Below are positions 43,254 to 51,179 of a stretch of 64,000 bases of DNA, piece by piece. The stretch covers positions 1 through 64,000 of the forward strand of contig NZ_JARXYZ010000026.1 in the NCBI RefSeq assembly GCF_029894125.1. Reading direction: 5' to 3'. A program made the position numbers and the translations under genes. This DNA is from Kitasatospora sp. MAA19. GTDB taxonomy: Bacteria; Actinomycetota; Actinomycetes; Streptomycetales; Streptomycetaceae. The stretch's first letter is position 1. Each line of letters opens with the position of its first letter. The notes below the pieces were generated by a model. It searched no databases. It worked only from the letters and a program-made list of their open reading frames with translations, and was not told the origin of the DNA.

Positions 43254-43981
43254 GACGCGACCTCGACGGCTGCTCTGCGCAGCGCCCTGTCGCACGCTGC
43301 GAGGTGAACGCCGAGCGCCTCGTCGAAGCCGGTCGTGACGGCGTCGTCCAGCAGCTGGCGGCGAATGGCCAGCTCGCTCCCGGAGACGGCACCGGCGCGC
43401 GCAGCGGCCAGGGCATGGGCGTTCACCCGGTCGGCCGCCACCTCGTCGAGCAACTGGAGTGCGAGCGCCTCGGCGAGCTCGACCGGCGTGCCGAAGAGCA
43501 CCGCCCTGCGGATCGCGGAGGCACCGGCGCCGCGCTGAGCCAGCCGATAGATGGCCATCCCCGGCCAGGTGGCTCCGCCGTCGACCGGCACCACAAGGCG
43601 CACAGCGCCGGTCGCGATGCGGTAGTCGGTGGCCAGAAGGGCGTCCAGGGCGATCCCGCCGCAGTCGCCGTCAACGACGGCGACGGTCGGAGCGGGGAGT
43701 CGTTCGAGGCGGCGGAGTGCGCGTTCCCACCTGCTCACGGTCGCGACCGTCAGGCCCTCAGGCCGCTGGCCCTCGGGGCTGCCTGACACCTCGACCACCA
43801 CCCGGGCTCGCGCCGCGTCGTCCTCGGCGGCGTCGCAGACGCCGTTCACCGCGGAGATCGCCTCTGCCGAGATGGGCCGACGACCGTCGATCCTCAGCAG
43901 CAGGACGTCCGGATCCGTCCGGTCGGCCTGCTCCAGCGAGGTGGCCGTGACGCTGTTCTTCATCTGCTTTCCCATCACCAT
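43250..43981 (-). CDS. dpgB: Enoyl-CoA hydratase-like DpgB
   Basis: A protein of about 243 residues with a degenerate crotonase fold: VLLLRIDGRRPISAEAISAVN, TVAVVDGDCGGIALDALLATDYRIAT and VPVDGGATWPGMAIYRL. DpgB enhances turnover of the type III PKS DpgA in forming 3,5-dihydroxyphenylacetyl-CoA. The dpgA stop overlaps the start region, where ATG 43981, ATG 43975 (TGATG coupling) and a third ATG for MKNSVT preceded by GGGAAAG compete, so the exact N-terminus is uncertain by up to 6 residues. Confidence 0.92.
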   Translation of the reverse strand: MVMGKQMKNSVTATSLEQADRTDPDVLLLRIDGRRPISAEAISAVNGVCDAAEDDAARARVVVEVSGSPEGQRPEGLTVATVSRWERALRRLERLPAPTVAVVDGDCGGIALDALLATDYRIATGAVRLVVPVDGGATWPGMAIYRLAQRGAGASAIRRAVLFGTPVELAEALALQLLDEVAADRVNAHALAAARAGAVSGSELAIRRQLLDDAVTTGFDEALGVHLAACDRALRRAAVEVAS

Positions 43982-45132
43982 TGCACCAGTGCGGTCTCGA
44001 TCGTCGAACCGGGTCCCATGGTCATCAGGACGCCGTACTCGCCGGCCCGGGTGACCCCCTCCCGCAGCAACCGCTCGTAGGAGAACAGGAAGGAACCGCT
44101 CGACAGGTTTCCGAAGTCGCGCAGAACGCCGGTCGTGTGCCGCACGTCGTGGCGGGTGAGCCCCAGGTTCACCCGAACGGCGTCGATCACCTTCTTGCCA
44201 CCGGAGTGCACCAGCCAGTGACTGATGTCGCTGCGGCGCAGCCCGGCGTTCCCGAGCAGGCGGTCGACGACCTGCTCCGCGTTGGCGCCCACCACGTAGG
44301 GAACGTACGGGTCCAGGTAGAAGCTGAACTTCCCCTGATCATCGTCCCAGTCGTAGCGCATCGCCTCGGCCGCCTCGGTGATCAGATGGCTCGCGAAGCC
44401 CAGGATGCGGGGGCTGCCGGGTGCCGGCGGAACGTCGGCTGACGCGTAGGCCGTGTCCGGGCCGTCGGCAACCAGGGCTATCGCGGCTGCACCGTCACCG
44501 AAGAGGCTGTTGACGACCGAAGTGCGCATGGTGCCGTCGATCACGTACGCGGCGGAGCAGGCTTCCGAGCACAGCAGCACGGCAACCTTGCCGGGGTTGG
44601 CACGGGCCCAACTCGCCGTTGCGTTGAGGGCGTTGAGACCCGCATTGCAGCCCATTCCCACCACATCCACCCGGCTGGTCCTGGGAAGGATCCCCATGTC
44701 ACGAATCAGCAGGGCACTCAGTCCGGGAGTGAGGAATCCCGTGGTGGTCGTGCAGCAGAGGTAGTCGATGTCGGACAGCCCGATGCCCGCGTCGTCGAGG
44801 CAGGAGCGGATTGCCCGGGCTCCCATCTCCAGAGCGAGCCGCTTGTGCTTGTCGAGCAGTTCGCCTTGTGTCTCCGGGAGGATGGCGCCATCGGCGTCAC
44901 GGGGCGGGATGGAGAGGAAGCGGCGCTCGATGGCGCTGTTGAGGAAGACCGAGCGGACCTTGGGATCAGTGATCCCGAAGATGTCGAGCAGCTCGGGCTG
45001 CGTGTACGAGGTCTCGGTGGTCGCCGTGCCGACACCCGTGATGCGGGCGACGCCCGCACCGTTCTTCGGATCGGGGCCGGCCAGGTCCAGGAGGCCGGTG
45101 CCGGTGGCCGGAAGGCTCAGGCTCGTGGTCAT
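43975..45132 (-). CDS. dpgA: Type III polyketide synthase DpgA
   Basis: A 385-residue chalcone-synthase-like enzyme condensing four malonyl-CoA to the DPG precursor 3,5-dihydroxyphenylacetyl-CoA. The triad is C162 (GMGCNAGLNAL), H309 (LVHSGGKKV) and N342 (RDFGNLSSGS). The start ATG 45132 follows a weak GGACC-type site; the open frame extends upstream without homology. It is first in the dpgABCD operon, and a terminator-like hairpin at 45216-45242 separates it from hpgT, so it probably has its own promoter in 45,133-45,215. Confidence 0.95.
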   Translation of the reverse strand: MTTSLSLPATGTGLLDLAGPDPKNGAGVARITGVGTATTETSYTQPELLDIFGITDPKVRSVFLNSAIERRFLSIPPRDADGAILPETQGELLDKHKRLALEMGARAIRSCLDDAGIGLSDIDYLCCTTTTGFLTPGLSALLIRDMGILPRTSRVDVVGMGCNAGLNALNATASWARANPGKVAVLLCSEACSAAYVIDGTMRTSVVNSLFGDGAAAIALVADGPDTAYASADVPPAPGSPRILGFASHLITEAAEAMRYDWDDDQGKFSFYLDPYVPYVVGANAEQVVDRLLGNAGLRRSDISHWLVHSGGKKVIDAVRVNLGLTRHDVRHTTGVLRDFGNLSSGSFLFSYERLLREGVTRAGEYGVLMTMGPGSTIETALVQW

Positions 45133-45215
45133 CGGAAGGTCCACCCCCACATCCGGGTCTTGCTGCGAACGAGTCGTACTACTGCCAACACGTGCTGAGC
45201 CCTCCCATACGTGAA

Positions 45216-45242
45216 GGGGCCCGCGACGGTTCGCCGCGGGCC
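45216..45242 (-). terminator. Hairpin between hpgT and dpgA
   Basis: A perfect 9-bp GC stem (GGGCCCGCG 45216-45224 with CGCGGGCCC 45234-45242) and a 9-nt loop, 46 nt beyond the hpgT stop on the minus strand. It likely ends the hpgT transcript before the separate dpg operon. Confidence 0.7.
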
Positions 45243-45287
45243 CGGTATCGCCCTGCCCCAGCCGATCGCAGCGCCGGGGCGGCGGCC

Positions 45288-46607
45288 TCAGGTCCTGGCC
45301 GCCTGGTCCTTGATGAAGCACGCCAGCCGCTCGACACCGTCGGCGATCTCTGCGTGGGTCAGGTAGCTGACGGAGAGCCGGATGACCCGCTCCCCACCGC
45401 CGCGCGGGTAGAAGTAGGACATCGGGGTCCAGATCACCTCGAACTGCTCCGCCGAGCGTTCCAGCGCTGCGTTGTCGGCGTGGAACGGGACGGTCAGTGA
45501 CAGGAAGAACCCGCCGCTCGGCTCGTTCCAGCGCACATCCAGCGCCACCCGTTCCTGCTCGGGGAACGCCTCGGCAAGTCGGGCCAACGTGGTCCGCATC
45601 GCGTCGCCGTAGTACGCGGCGGTCTCGACGTTCAGGTCGGCGGCCCGCCCACCGGCGGAGAGCAACATGCCGGCGACGACGGCCTGGCTGAGAGACGGGG
45701 TGTTGACCGTCACCATGCTCTTGATCTTGGTGAGCTCGGCCGCCAGGAGTCCCGACCGCCCGACGTCGTCCACCACCGGCTGGTCCGCGATGGCGTACCC
45801 CACCCGGGCGCCGGGGAACAGTGTCTTGGAGAGGGAACCCAGATGAACCACCCGCCGCGCCCGGTCGAGGGACTTCAGGGTGGGTAGTTGCTGCCCTGGG
45901 CTGACCAGCCGGTACGGGCTGTCCTCCAGGATCAGGAGGTCGTACCGGGCCGCCAGGTCGAGCAGTTCCTGCCGGGTCTCCAACGGGATGGTGGTTCCCG
46001 AGGGGTTCGAGTGGTCGGGGGTCACGTAGAAGGCCCGGGGCCGACGACCGCTTGCCCGCTCCGCGAGGATGGCCGCCTCCAGGTCCTCACAGCGGAACCC
46101 CTTGTCGCCCTCCTCGACCGGGGTGAGATTGACGTCCAGCAGGGCCGCGACACCGACGATTCCCACGTAGCACGGGCTGGACACCAGGAGGACGTCCTGC
46201 GGGTCCCGGATCAGAGCCCGCACGGCGAGGAACATGGCCTCCTGGCACCCCACCGTGACCACCACGGACTCCGCTGGGACGTCGATGCCCTCGTCCTTGC
46301 GCAACGAGTCCGCGATCAGCTCCCGGATCTGTCCGCTGGTCGGCCCGTACTGGAACAGCGAGGAGCGGATCTGGCCCGGCGAGGCGCCATTGGCCTCCAG
46401 GTGGTCCAGGTAGCGACGGAGATGGTCGAAGATCTGCTCCGTCTCGAAGAACCCGTCGTAGGGGCGACCGGGCGCGAAGGAGATCGCCTCCGGGTAGCGG
46501 TAGGTGATCTCGTTGAGGAAGTTCATGGTGTCCAGCACCGGGTCGCCGACACTCGCGTGCAGGTTCGCGGTGGGCAGAGCACCCGGCTCCGGCCTGAGCC
46601 GCGTCAT
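45288..46607 (-). CDS. hpgT: 4-hydroxyphenylglycine/DPG aminotransferase HpgT
   Basis: A 439-residue class I/II PLP aminotransferase. MNFLNEITYRYPEAISFAPGRP at the N-terminus is typical of HpgT, followed by GCQEAMFLAVRAL, VTPDHSNPSG, ILEDSPY and the PLP lysine K261 in LGSLSKTLFPGARVGY. It transaminates both 4-hydroxyphenylglyoxylate (from Hmo) and 3,5-dihydroxyphenylglyoxylate (from DpgC), with tyrosine as donor in known systems. ATG 46607 overlaps the TGA of a 35-codon upstream frame (ATGA), a translational-coupling layout. Confidence 0.94.
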   Translation of the reverse strand: MTRLRPEPGALPTANLHASVGDPVLDTMNFLNEITYRYPEAISFAPGRPYDGFFETEQIFDHLRRYLDHLEANGASPGQIRSSLFQYGPTSGQIRELIADSLRKDEGIDVPAESVVVTVGCQEAMFLAVRALIRDPQDVLLVSSPCYVGIVGVAALLDVNLTPVEEGDKGFRCEDLEAAILAERASGRRPRAFYVTPDHSNPSGTTIPLETRQELLDLAARYDLLILEDSPYRLVSPGQQLPTLKSLDRARRVVHLGSLSKTLFPGARVGYAIADQPVVDDVGRSGLLAAELTKIKSMVTVNTPSLSQAVVAGMLLSAGGRAADLNVETAAYYGDAMRTTLARLAEAFPEQERVALDVRWNEPSGGFFLSLTVPFHADNAALERSAEQFEVIWTPMSYFYPRGGGERVIRLSVSYLTHAEIADGVERLACFIKDQAART

Positions 46608-46711
46608 CGGGCCACCGCCGGCGCGAACCCCAGGACCGGTACCAGGTGATCGACGACGGGCTTCTTGTCCCGCGTGTACAACTCGACGTAGGCGATCGCG
46701 TGCACAGCCAA
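46604..46711 (-). pseudogene. Short VOC-type fragment coupled to hpgT
   Basis: A 35-codon frame from TTG 46711 (GGGAG 7 nt upstream) or GTG 46705 to TGA 46604. Its product AIAYVELYTRDKKPVVDHLV then LGF resembles the first strand and helix of vicinal-oxygen-chelate dioxygenases such as HmaS (compare VDYVEMYVEQLE in the hmaS gene at 48.9 kb). The remainder of such a ~360-residue enzyme is absent. It looks like the trimmed start of a second hmaS-like gene, possibly kept because its translation feeds hpgT. Confidence 0.5.
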
Positions 46712-46900
46712 GATCGGCTCCCAAGAATATCCAACGGACAACGGACGGACGGGGCGGTCGGCAATGCCGACGGGGCAGGGATCACGTGATCGCCGGATCG
46801 AACCATGCCTGTCGCCAACGGGTGCTCAGGCCCAGGAAGTTCGGCGCCGCTGGTGGTCGCGCTCGTGCACACCGCGGCAGCCCGGCCGACATCACCGGCC

Positions 46901-48190
46901 CTACGGCTGCACCGAATCCGGCGTGTGCATCGGCTCCACCTTCCGCTCCCGCGCCTCTTCGCGTCGGCCGAGCGCCCTGACCACGGGCGACGTCACTGCT
47001 GTAGTGATCAGGGCCATCAGGACCAAGATCGTGAACAGAGCCTTGTCGATCACCCCGAGGTCCAACCCAATGTTGAGGACTATGAGTTCGGTCAGACCTC
47101 GACAGTTCATCAGCGCGCCCAGCGACAGTGCCTCGCGCCACGGCCGTCCGCTCAGCCTCGCTGAAACGCTACCGCCACCCCATTTTCCGACCAGCGCCAC
47201 CGCGAGGACAGCGCCGAGCCACAGCCATTGCACCGGGTCGGCAGCAAGCATTCCGATGTCGGTGCGCAGTCCTGTCGTCACGAAGAACAACGGCAGAAGC
47301 AGTGGTACCGCCACTGATCGCAGGCGGGCTGCAGACCGCTCGACAACGGCGGAACGCCTCGGTGTCACCACACCGAACAGGAAGGCGCCGAAAAGGGCGT
47401 GCACACCGAGGGCATCGGTCAGCAGCGCGGAGAGACATGTGCCGCAGAACAGCAGCGCCAACACGGATGCATCCTGCCCTTCGCCTCCCGACGTGGCCTG
47501 CTTCCAGCGGCTCAGCCGGGCGAGCAGCGGGCGCACCACCCGCATCATCACCGCGAAGTACGCCGCCACCATCGCTACGGTCGTCAACGATTCGGCCGGA
47601 GCGCCCCCCTTGACGAAGGCCACCACGAGCGCGAGCAGGCACCACGCGATGATGTCGCTCACGGCGGCGCACGCCATGGCCAGACTGCCGATGGGTGTGT
47701 GGTAAAGCCCCTGATCGGTGAGGATCCGGGCAAGTACCGGAAACGCGGTGATGCTCATGGCGACGGCGACGAACAACACAAAGGCGACTTGATCAGTCCC
47801 CTGTGGAGCGAATGAGTCGAACATGGCCAGGGCGAGCAGCCCACCGAGCAACAGTGGCAGCAGGATGCTGGCTTGGCTGATGACCGCCGCAGCGCGGCCA
47901 TTGCCCCGCAAGTGGCCGAGGTCGAGTTCGAGCCCGATCAGGAACATGAAGGCGAGCAGCCCCAGCTGCCCCAGAACCTCGATGTGGTCCGTGACCCCCG
48001 AAGGGAAGAGATACGACTGCGCATGAGGCCACAGCCGGCCGAGCAGAGAGGGGCCGAGCAGGATGCCCGTCACGATCTCGCCCACGACGGGAGGCTGCCC
48101 CAGCCGGCGAAGCAACGCGGCGCCGACACGACAGGCGAGGATCACAACCGGCAGTGCCAGGAGTAGACGGGGGATGACCTGTACCGACAC
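46901..48190 (-). CDS. CPA2-type Na+/H+ or K+/H+ antiporter
   Basis: A 429-residue membrane protein with 12-13 hydrophobic segments. GQPPVVGEIVTGILLGPSLLG, LGLLAFMFLIGLELDL, AMSITAFPVLARIL and GVHALFGAFLFGVV are signatures of the CPA2/Kef antiporter family. Homologues are found in most glycopeptide clusters and are usually described as sodium/proton antiporters of uncertain role in export or self-protection. It lies between hpgT and a broken hpgT copy on the same strand, 189 nt from the coupled VOC fragment. Confidence 0.9.
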   Translation of the reverse strand: MSVQVIPRLLLALPVVILACRVGAALLRRLGQPPVVGEIVTGILLGPSLLGRLWPHAQSYLFPSGVTDHIEVLGQLGLLAFMFLIGLELDLGHLRGNGRAAAVISQASILLPLLLGGLLALAMFDSFAPQGTDQVAFVLFVAVAMSITAFPVLARILTDQGLYHTPIGSLAMACAAVSDIIAWCLLALVVAFVKGGAPAESLTTVAMVAAYFAVMMRVVRPLLARLSRWKQATSGGEGQDASVLALLFCGTCLSALLTDALGVHALFGAFLFGVVTPRRSAVVERSAARLRSVAVPLLLPLFFVTTGLRTDIGMLAADPVQWLWLGAVLAVALVGKWGGGSVSARLSGRPWREALSLGALMNCRGLTELIVLNIGLDLGVIDKALFTILVLMALITTAVTSPVVRALGRREEARERKVEPMHTPDSVQP

Positions 48191-48213
48191 AAACTCTCCT
48201 CGGAGCGCGGGAG

Positions 48214-48468
48214 CTAGGCGTTCAGTCTCGGGCGAGTTCCTCGTGCACCCCGCCGGGTGGTGCGGAGCGTGACCTCGTTGAGGAAGTTCATCGTGTCCAG
48301 GACCGGATCGGAGACGCTGCCGTGCAGGTCCGCCTTCGGTAATGTCACCGGTTCGGTCGCCGCGAGGGCCGCGGGAGAATTCTTCTGCGGCACCGGATAA
48401 TCCGGCAGCATGGAGACGAGCCCTTCATACGCATGATGCGCATGGCCGTGCACGCTGCGTTCGGTCAT
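48214..48468 (-). pseudogene. Truncated second hpgT copy (N-terminal fragment)
   Basis: An 84-codon frame whose residues 45-70 read LPKADLHGSVSDPVLDTMNFLNEVT, almost identical to the start of the intact HpgT in this window (LPTANLHASVGDPVLDTMNFLNEIT). The similarity ends abruptly after NEVT and the rest (LRTTRRGARGTRP) is unrelated, so the aminotransferase body has been deleted. The first 40 residues (SVHGHAHHAYEGLVSMLPDYP) are not found in the intact copy and may represent an alternative leader. Confidence 0.75.
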
Positions 48469-48492
48469 GGAGTTCCCCCCACGCGAAACAAG

Positions 48493-48690
48493 TTAATGAG
48501 TGTTGGGATTCACCGACTCAGGTTCACACACGCGGATGCGTTCTGACAACCGCCGTCCAAGAGCGGCGGCCGTCCTGGCTGCAGCGCGTTCCGGTCGGAC
48601 GGATGCACCGCCACTCCCTTGCCGGCTCCGCGCGAGCGCGACCGAGGTACCGATCAGACCTGTGCCGATGACGGCCGTGGTGCGAATCAC
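48493..48690 (-). pseudogene. Prephenate dehydrogenase remnant
   Basis: From GTG 48690 the translation IRTTAVIGTGLIGTSVALA is the NAD(P)-binding start of cluster-borne prephenate dehydrogenases that supply 4-hydroxyphenylpyruvate for Hpg. A little further ERAAARTAAALG corresponds to the second helix, but the strand between is scrambled and the frame ends at residue 65; a complete enzyme is near 300-370 residues. It is the decayed head of a pdh gene. Hpg supply here would then depend on the primary-metabolism enzyme. Confidence 0.72.
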
Positions 48691-48879
48691 GAGACATCAC
48701 CCGTTCGAAAGGCCGCCGACCACAACCCGAATAGCCCGTCAAATTTCTGGACGAGCCCGGCCGGCAATACCCGACGGACCGGGAGTCCATCCGTCGAGCG
48801 GTCGCCTGCTTTATTCCCACGGGGCCATCTATTACAGTTCGAAGAATCCGGCCCTTCTTCTCCTGGCATGGGGACAGTC

Positions 48880-49980
48880 ATGAGCAAATCAGCAAAGGTG
48901 ACGGATCCGCTGGCGGATCTCTCCGTCGACTACGTAGAGATGTACGTGGAACAGCTGGAAACAGCTGTACGCACCTGGGTCGACAAATACGCCTTCACGG
49001 TGGTCGGCTCCGGCGACTTCGCCGATCACCGAAGCGTCGCGCTGCGCCACGGACGGATCACCCTGGTACTCACCGAGGCGACGTCGGACGACCATGTGGC
49101 CTCGACCTACGTCGCCTCCCACGGCGACGGTGTCGCCGACATCGCCCTGCGCACCGCAGACGTGACCGCGGCCTTTGACGCAGCGGTCACGAACGGCGCC
49201 CGCGCCCACCGCCCGCCGACCCCGCACACGGGCGACGGACCGACCGTGACGGCTGTCCTCCGCGGTTTCGGGGACGTCGTCCACACACTCGTCCAGCGCG
49301 CTCCCGGGGAGGGGCCGGGGCTGCCCGCCGGCTTCTCCCCGACGCCGCAGACCGGCGATGACCCGACCGGCGACGTGGGCCTGCTCGACGTCGATCACAT
49401 CGCGGTGTGCCTGAACACCGGCGATCTCGACCCCACGGTCGACTACTACCTGGCGGCCCTCGGGTTCCGGTGCATCTTCGAGGAGCGCATCGTCGTCGGC
49501 AGGCAGGCCATGGAGTCGAAGGTGGTGCAGAGCCCTTCGGGCTCGGTGACCCTGACGCTCATCCAGCCCGACCCATCGGCAGACCCGGGACAGATCGACG
49601 AGTTCCTCAAGGCCCACCAGGGGTCCGGCGTCCAGCACCTCGCCTTCTCCTCGCCGGACGCGGTCCGTTCGGTACGGGCCCTGACCGGCCGGGGCGTTGG
49701 CTTCCTCACCACTCCCCCGGCCTACTACGACCTCCTGGGCGAGCGGATCGACCTGAGCGAGTCCAGGTTGGACGACCTTCGGGCGACGAACGTGCTCGCC
49801 GACGAGGACCACGGCGGCCAGCTCTTCCAGATCTTCACGGCGTCGACCCACCTGCGGCACACACTGTTCTTCGAGGTCATCGAGCGCCAGGGCGCCGAGA
49901 CCTTCGGCAGCGCGAACATCAAGGCACTCTACGAGGCCGTGGAGCTGGAGAGGACGGGGCAGCGTGGGCTACGGCGATGA
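48880..49980 (+). CDS. hmaS: 4-hydroxymandelate synthase HmaS
   Basis: A 366-residue Fe(II) vicinal-oxygen-chelate dioxygenase that converts 4-hydroxyphenylpyruvate to 4-hydroxymandelate. The metal ligands are H173 (DVDHIAVCL), H253 (VQHLAFSS) and E332 (FFEVIERQ); the sequence RATNVLADEDHGGQLFQIFT is typical. The start ATG 48880 follows TGGGGAC; an in-frame ATG lies 4 codons earlier. The gene begins a plus-strand hmaS-hmo pair and diverges from the pdh/hpgT remnants. Confidence 0.95.
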   Translation: MSKSAKVTDPLADLSVDYVEMYVEQLETAVRTWVDKYAFTVVGSGDFADHRSVALRHGRITLVLTEATSDDHVASTYVASHGDGVADIALRTADVTAAFDAAVTNGARAHRPPTPHTGDGPTVTAVLRGFGDVVHTLVQRAPGEGPGLPAGFSPTPQTGDDPTGDVGLLDVDHIAVCLNTGDLDPTVDYYLAALGFRCIFEERIVVGRQAMESKVVQSPSGSVTLTLIQPDPSADPGQIDEFLKAHQGSGVQHLAFSSPDAVRSVRALTGRGVGFLTTPPAYYDLLGERIDLSESRLDDLRATNVLADEDHGGQLFQIFTASTHLRHTLFFEVIERQGAETFGSANIKALYEAVELERTGQRGLRR

Positions 49981-51064
49981 GGTTTCGGCCGAAACGGCCC
50001 ACTGCCTGGCCGACTTCGAACGCGCCGCCGCTTCGGCCCTGCCCGCCGACGTATGGGACTTCGTGGCCGGAGGAAGCGGCGCTGAGACCACGCTCGATGC
50101 CAACCGCACCGCGCTGGACCGCGTCTTCCTCGTCCCCCGGGTGCTCAGGGACGTGTCGCAGTGCACGGCGGATTCCACTCTGCTCGGTCGGCCCGTCCCC
50201 ATGCCGGTTGCCATCGCGCCCGTCGCCTACCAGCAACTGGTCCACCCCGATGGCGAGTTGGCCGCCGCCCGCGCGGCCAAGGCGGCCGGAGTGCCGTTCA
50301 CCGTGAGCACACTGAGCAGTGTCCCGATCGAAGAGATCACGGCGATCGGCGGAACGGTCTGGTTCCAGCTCTACTGGCTCCGGGATGCCGCGCAGTCCCT
50401 GGAACTCGTCCGCAGAGCCGAGGACGCCGGCTGCCAGGCGATCATGCTCACCGTCGACGTGCCGTGGATGGGGCGCCGGCTGCGCGACATGCGCAACCGT
50501 TTCGCACTGCCCGGCCATGTGCGGGCGGCCAATGTCAGCACCGGCTCGACCGCGCACCAACGGCACGCCGATACCTCCGCGGTGGCCGTCCACACCGGCC
50601 AGGCATTCTCTTCCGCGATGACGTGGTCGTCGTTGGCGGCCCTACGGAAGCAGACCCGGCTTCCACTGCTGCTCAAGGGCGTCCTAGCAGCCGAGGACGC
50701 GCTGCGGGCGGCCGAGTTGGGGGTCGACGCAGTCGTGGTCTCCAACCACGGTGGCCGCCAGCTCGACGGCGCCGTACCCAGCATCGATGCGTTGCCGGAG
50801 GTCGCGGCGGCCGCGGGGGACGGATGCGAGGTGCTGCTGGACAGCGGCATCCGCAGCGGCACTGACGTGCTCAGGGCGCTCGCTCTCGGGGCGTCGGGTG
50901 TCCTGGTGGGCCGTCCGCTGATCTGGGGCCTGGCTGCGGCCGGAGAGGCCGGCGCACGTCGGGTACTCGACCTGCTGGCCGACGAACTCCGCGACGCCCT
51001 CGGCTTGTCGGGCTGCGACGGTGTCGCCGCGGTCAGGCAGCTTCGTGCCTTCGTCTCTGCCTGA
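49964..51064 (+). CDS. hmo: 4-hydroxymandelate oxidase Hmo
   Basis: A 366-residue FMN-dependent alpha-hydroxy-acid oxidase starting at GTG 49964, with a 17-nt overlap with hmaS. FMN and active-site motifs are visible: VAIAPVAYQQLVHPDGE, WFQLYWLRD, LLLKGVL and VVSNHGGRQLDG with the catalytic His, and IRSGTDVLRALALGASGVLVGRP. It oxidises 4-hydroxymandelate to 4-hydroxyphenylglyoxylate for HpgT. A strong hairpin terminator follows. Confidence 0.95.
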   Translation: MGYGDEVSAETAHCLADFERAAASALPADVWDFVAGGSGAETTLDANRTALDRVFLVPRVLRDVSQCTADSTLLGRPVPMPVAIAPVAYQQLVHPDGELAAARAAKAAGVPFTVSTLSSVPIEEITAIGGTVWFQLYWLRDAAQSLELVRRAEDAGCQAIMLTVDVPWMGRRLRDMRNRFALPGHVRAANVSTGSTAHQRHADTSAVAVHTGQAFSSAMTWSSLAALRKQTRLPLLLKGVLAAEDALRAAELGVDAVVVSNHGGRQLDGAVPSIDALPEVAAAAGDGCEVLLDSGIRSGTDVLRALALGASGVLVGRPLIWGLAAAGEAGARRVLDLLADELRDALGLSGCDGVAAVRQLRAFVSA

Positions 51065-51071
51065 CGACCAT

Positions 51072-51119
51072 ACGTCGCCGAAGTCCCTCCACCGCCTGGT
51101 AGGAGGACTTCGGCGACGT
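51072..51119. terminator. Bidirectional hairpin between hmo and strR-like gene
   Basis: Arms 51072-51090 and 51102-51119 pair over 18 bp with one bulged C and an 11-nt loop; the core ACGTCGCCGAAGTCC / GGACTTCGGCGACGT is perfect. It lies between convergent genes and should terminate both. Confidence 0.82.
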
Positions 51120-51179
51120 CACCGCCTTGCGTCCCCGACCAACTGACCGTTTTCGACGCTTGGACGCGGCAACGGCGGA

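Noticed and set aside
46780..46791. Palindrome GATCACGTGATC upstream of hpgT
   Set aside because: A single 12-bp palindrome with a common CACGTG core; no regulator or second copy to support an operator call.
48868..48882. Earlier ATG (48868) as hmaS start
   Set aside because: In frame, but the ATG at 48880 has the better placed GGGGAC and matches the usual HmaS N-terminus length.
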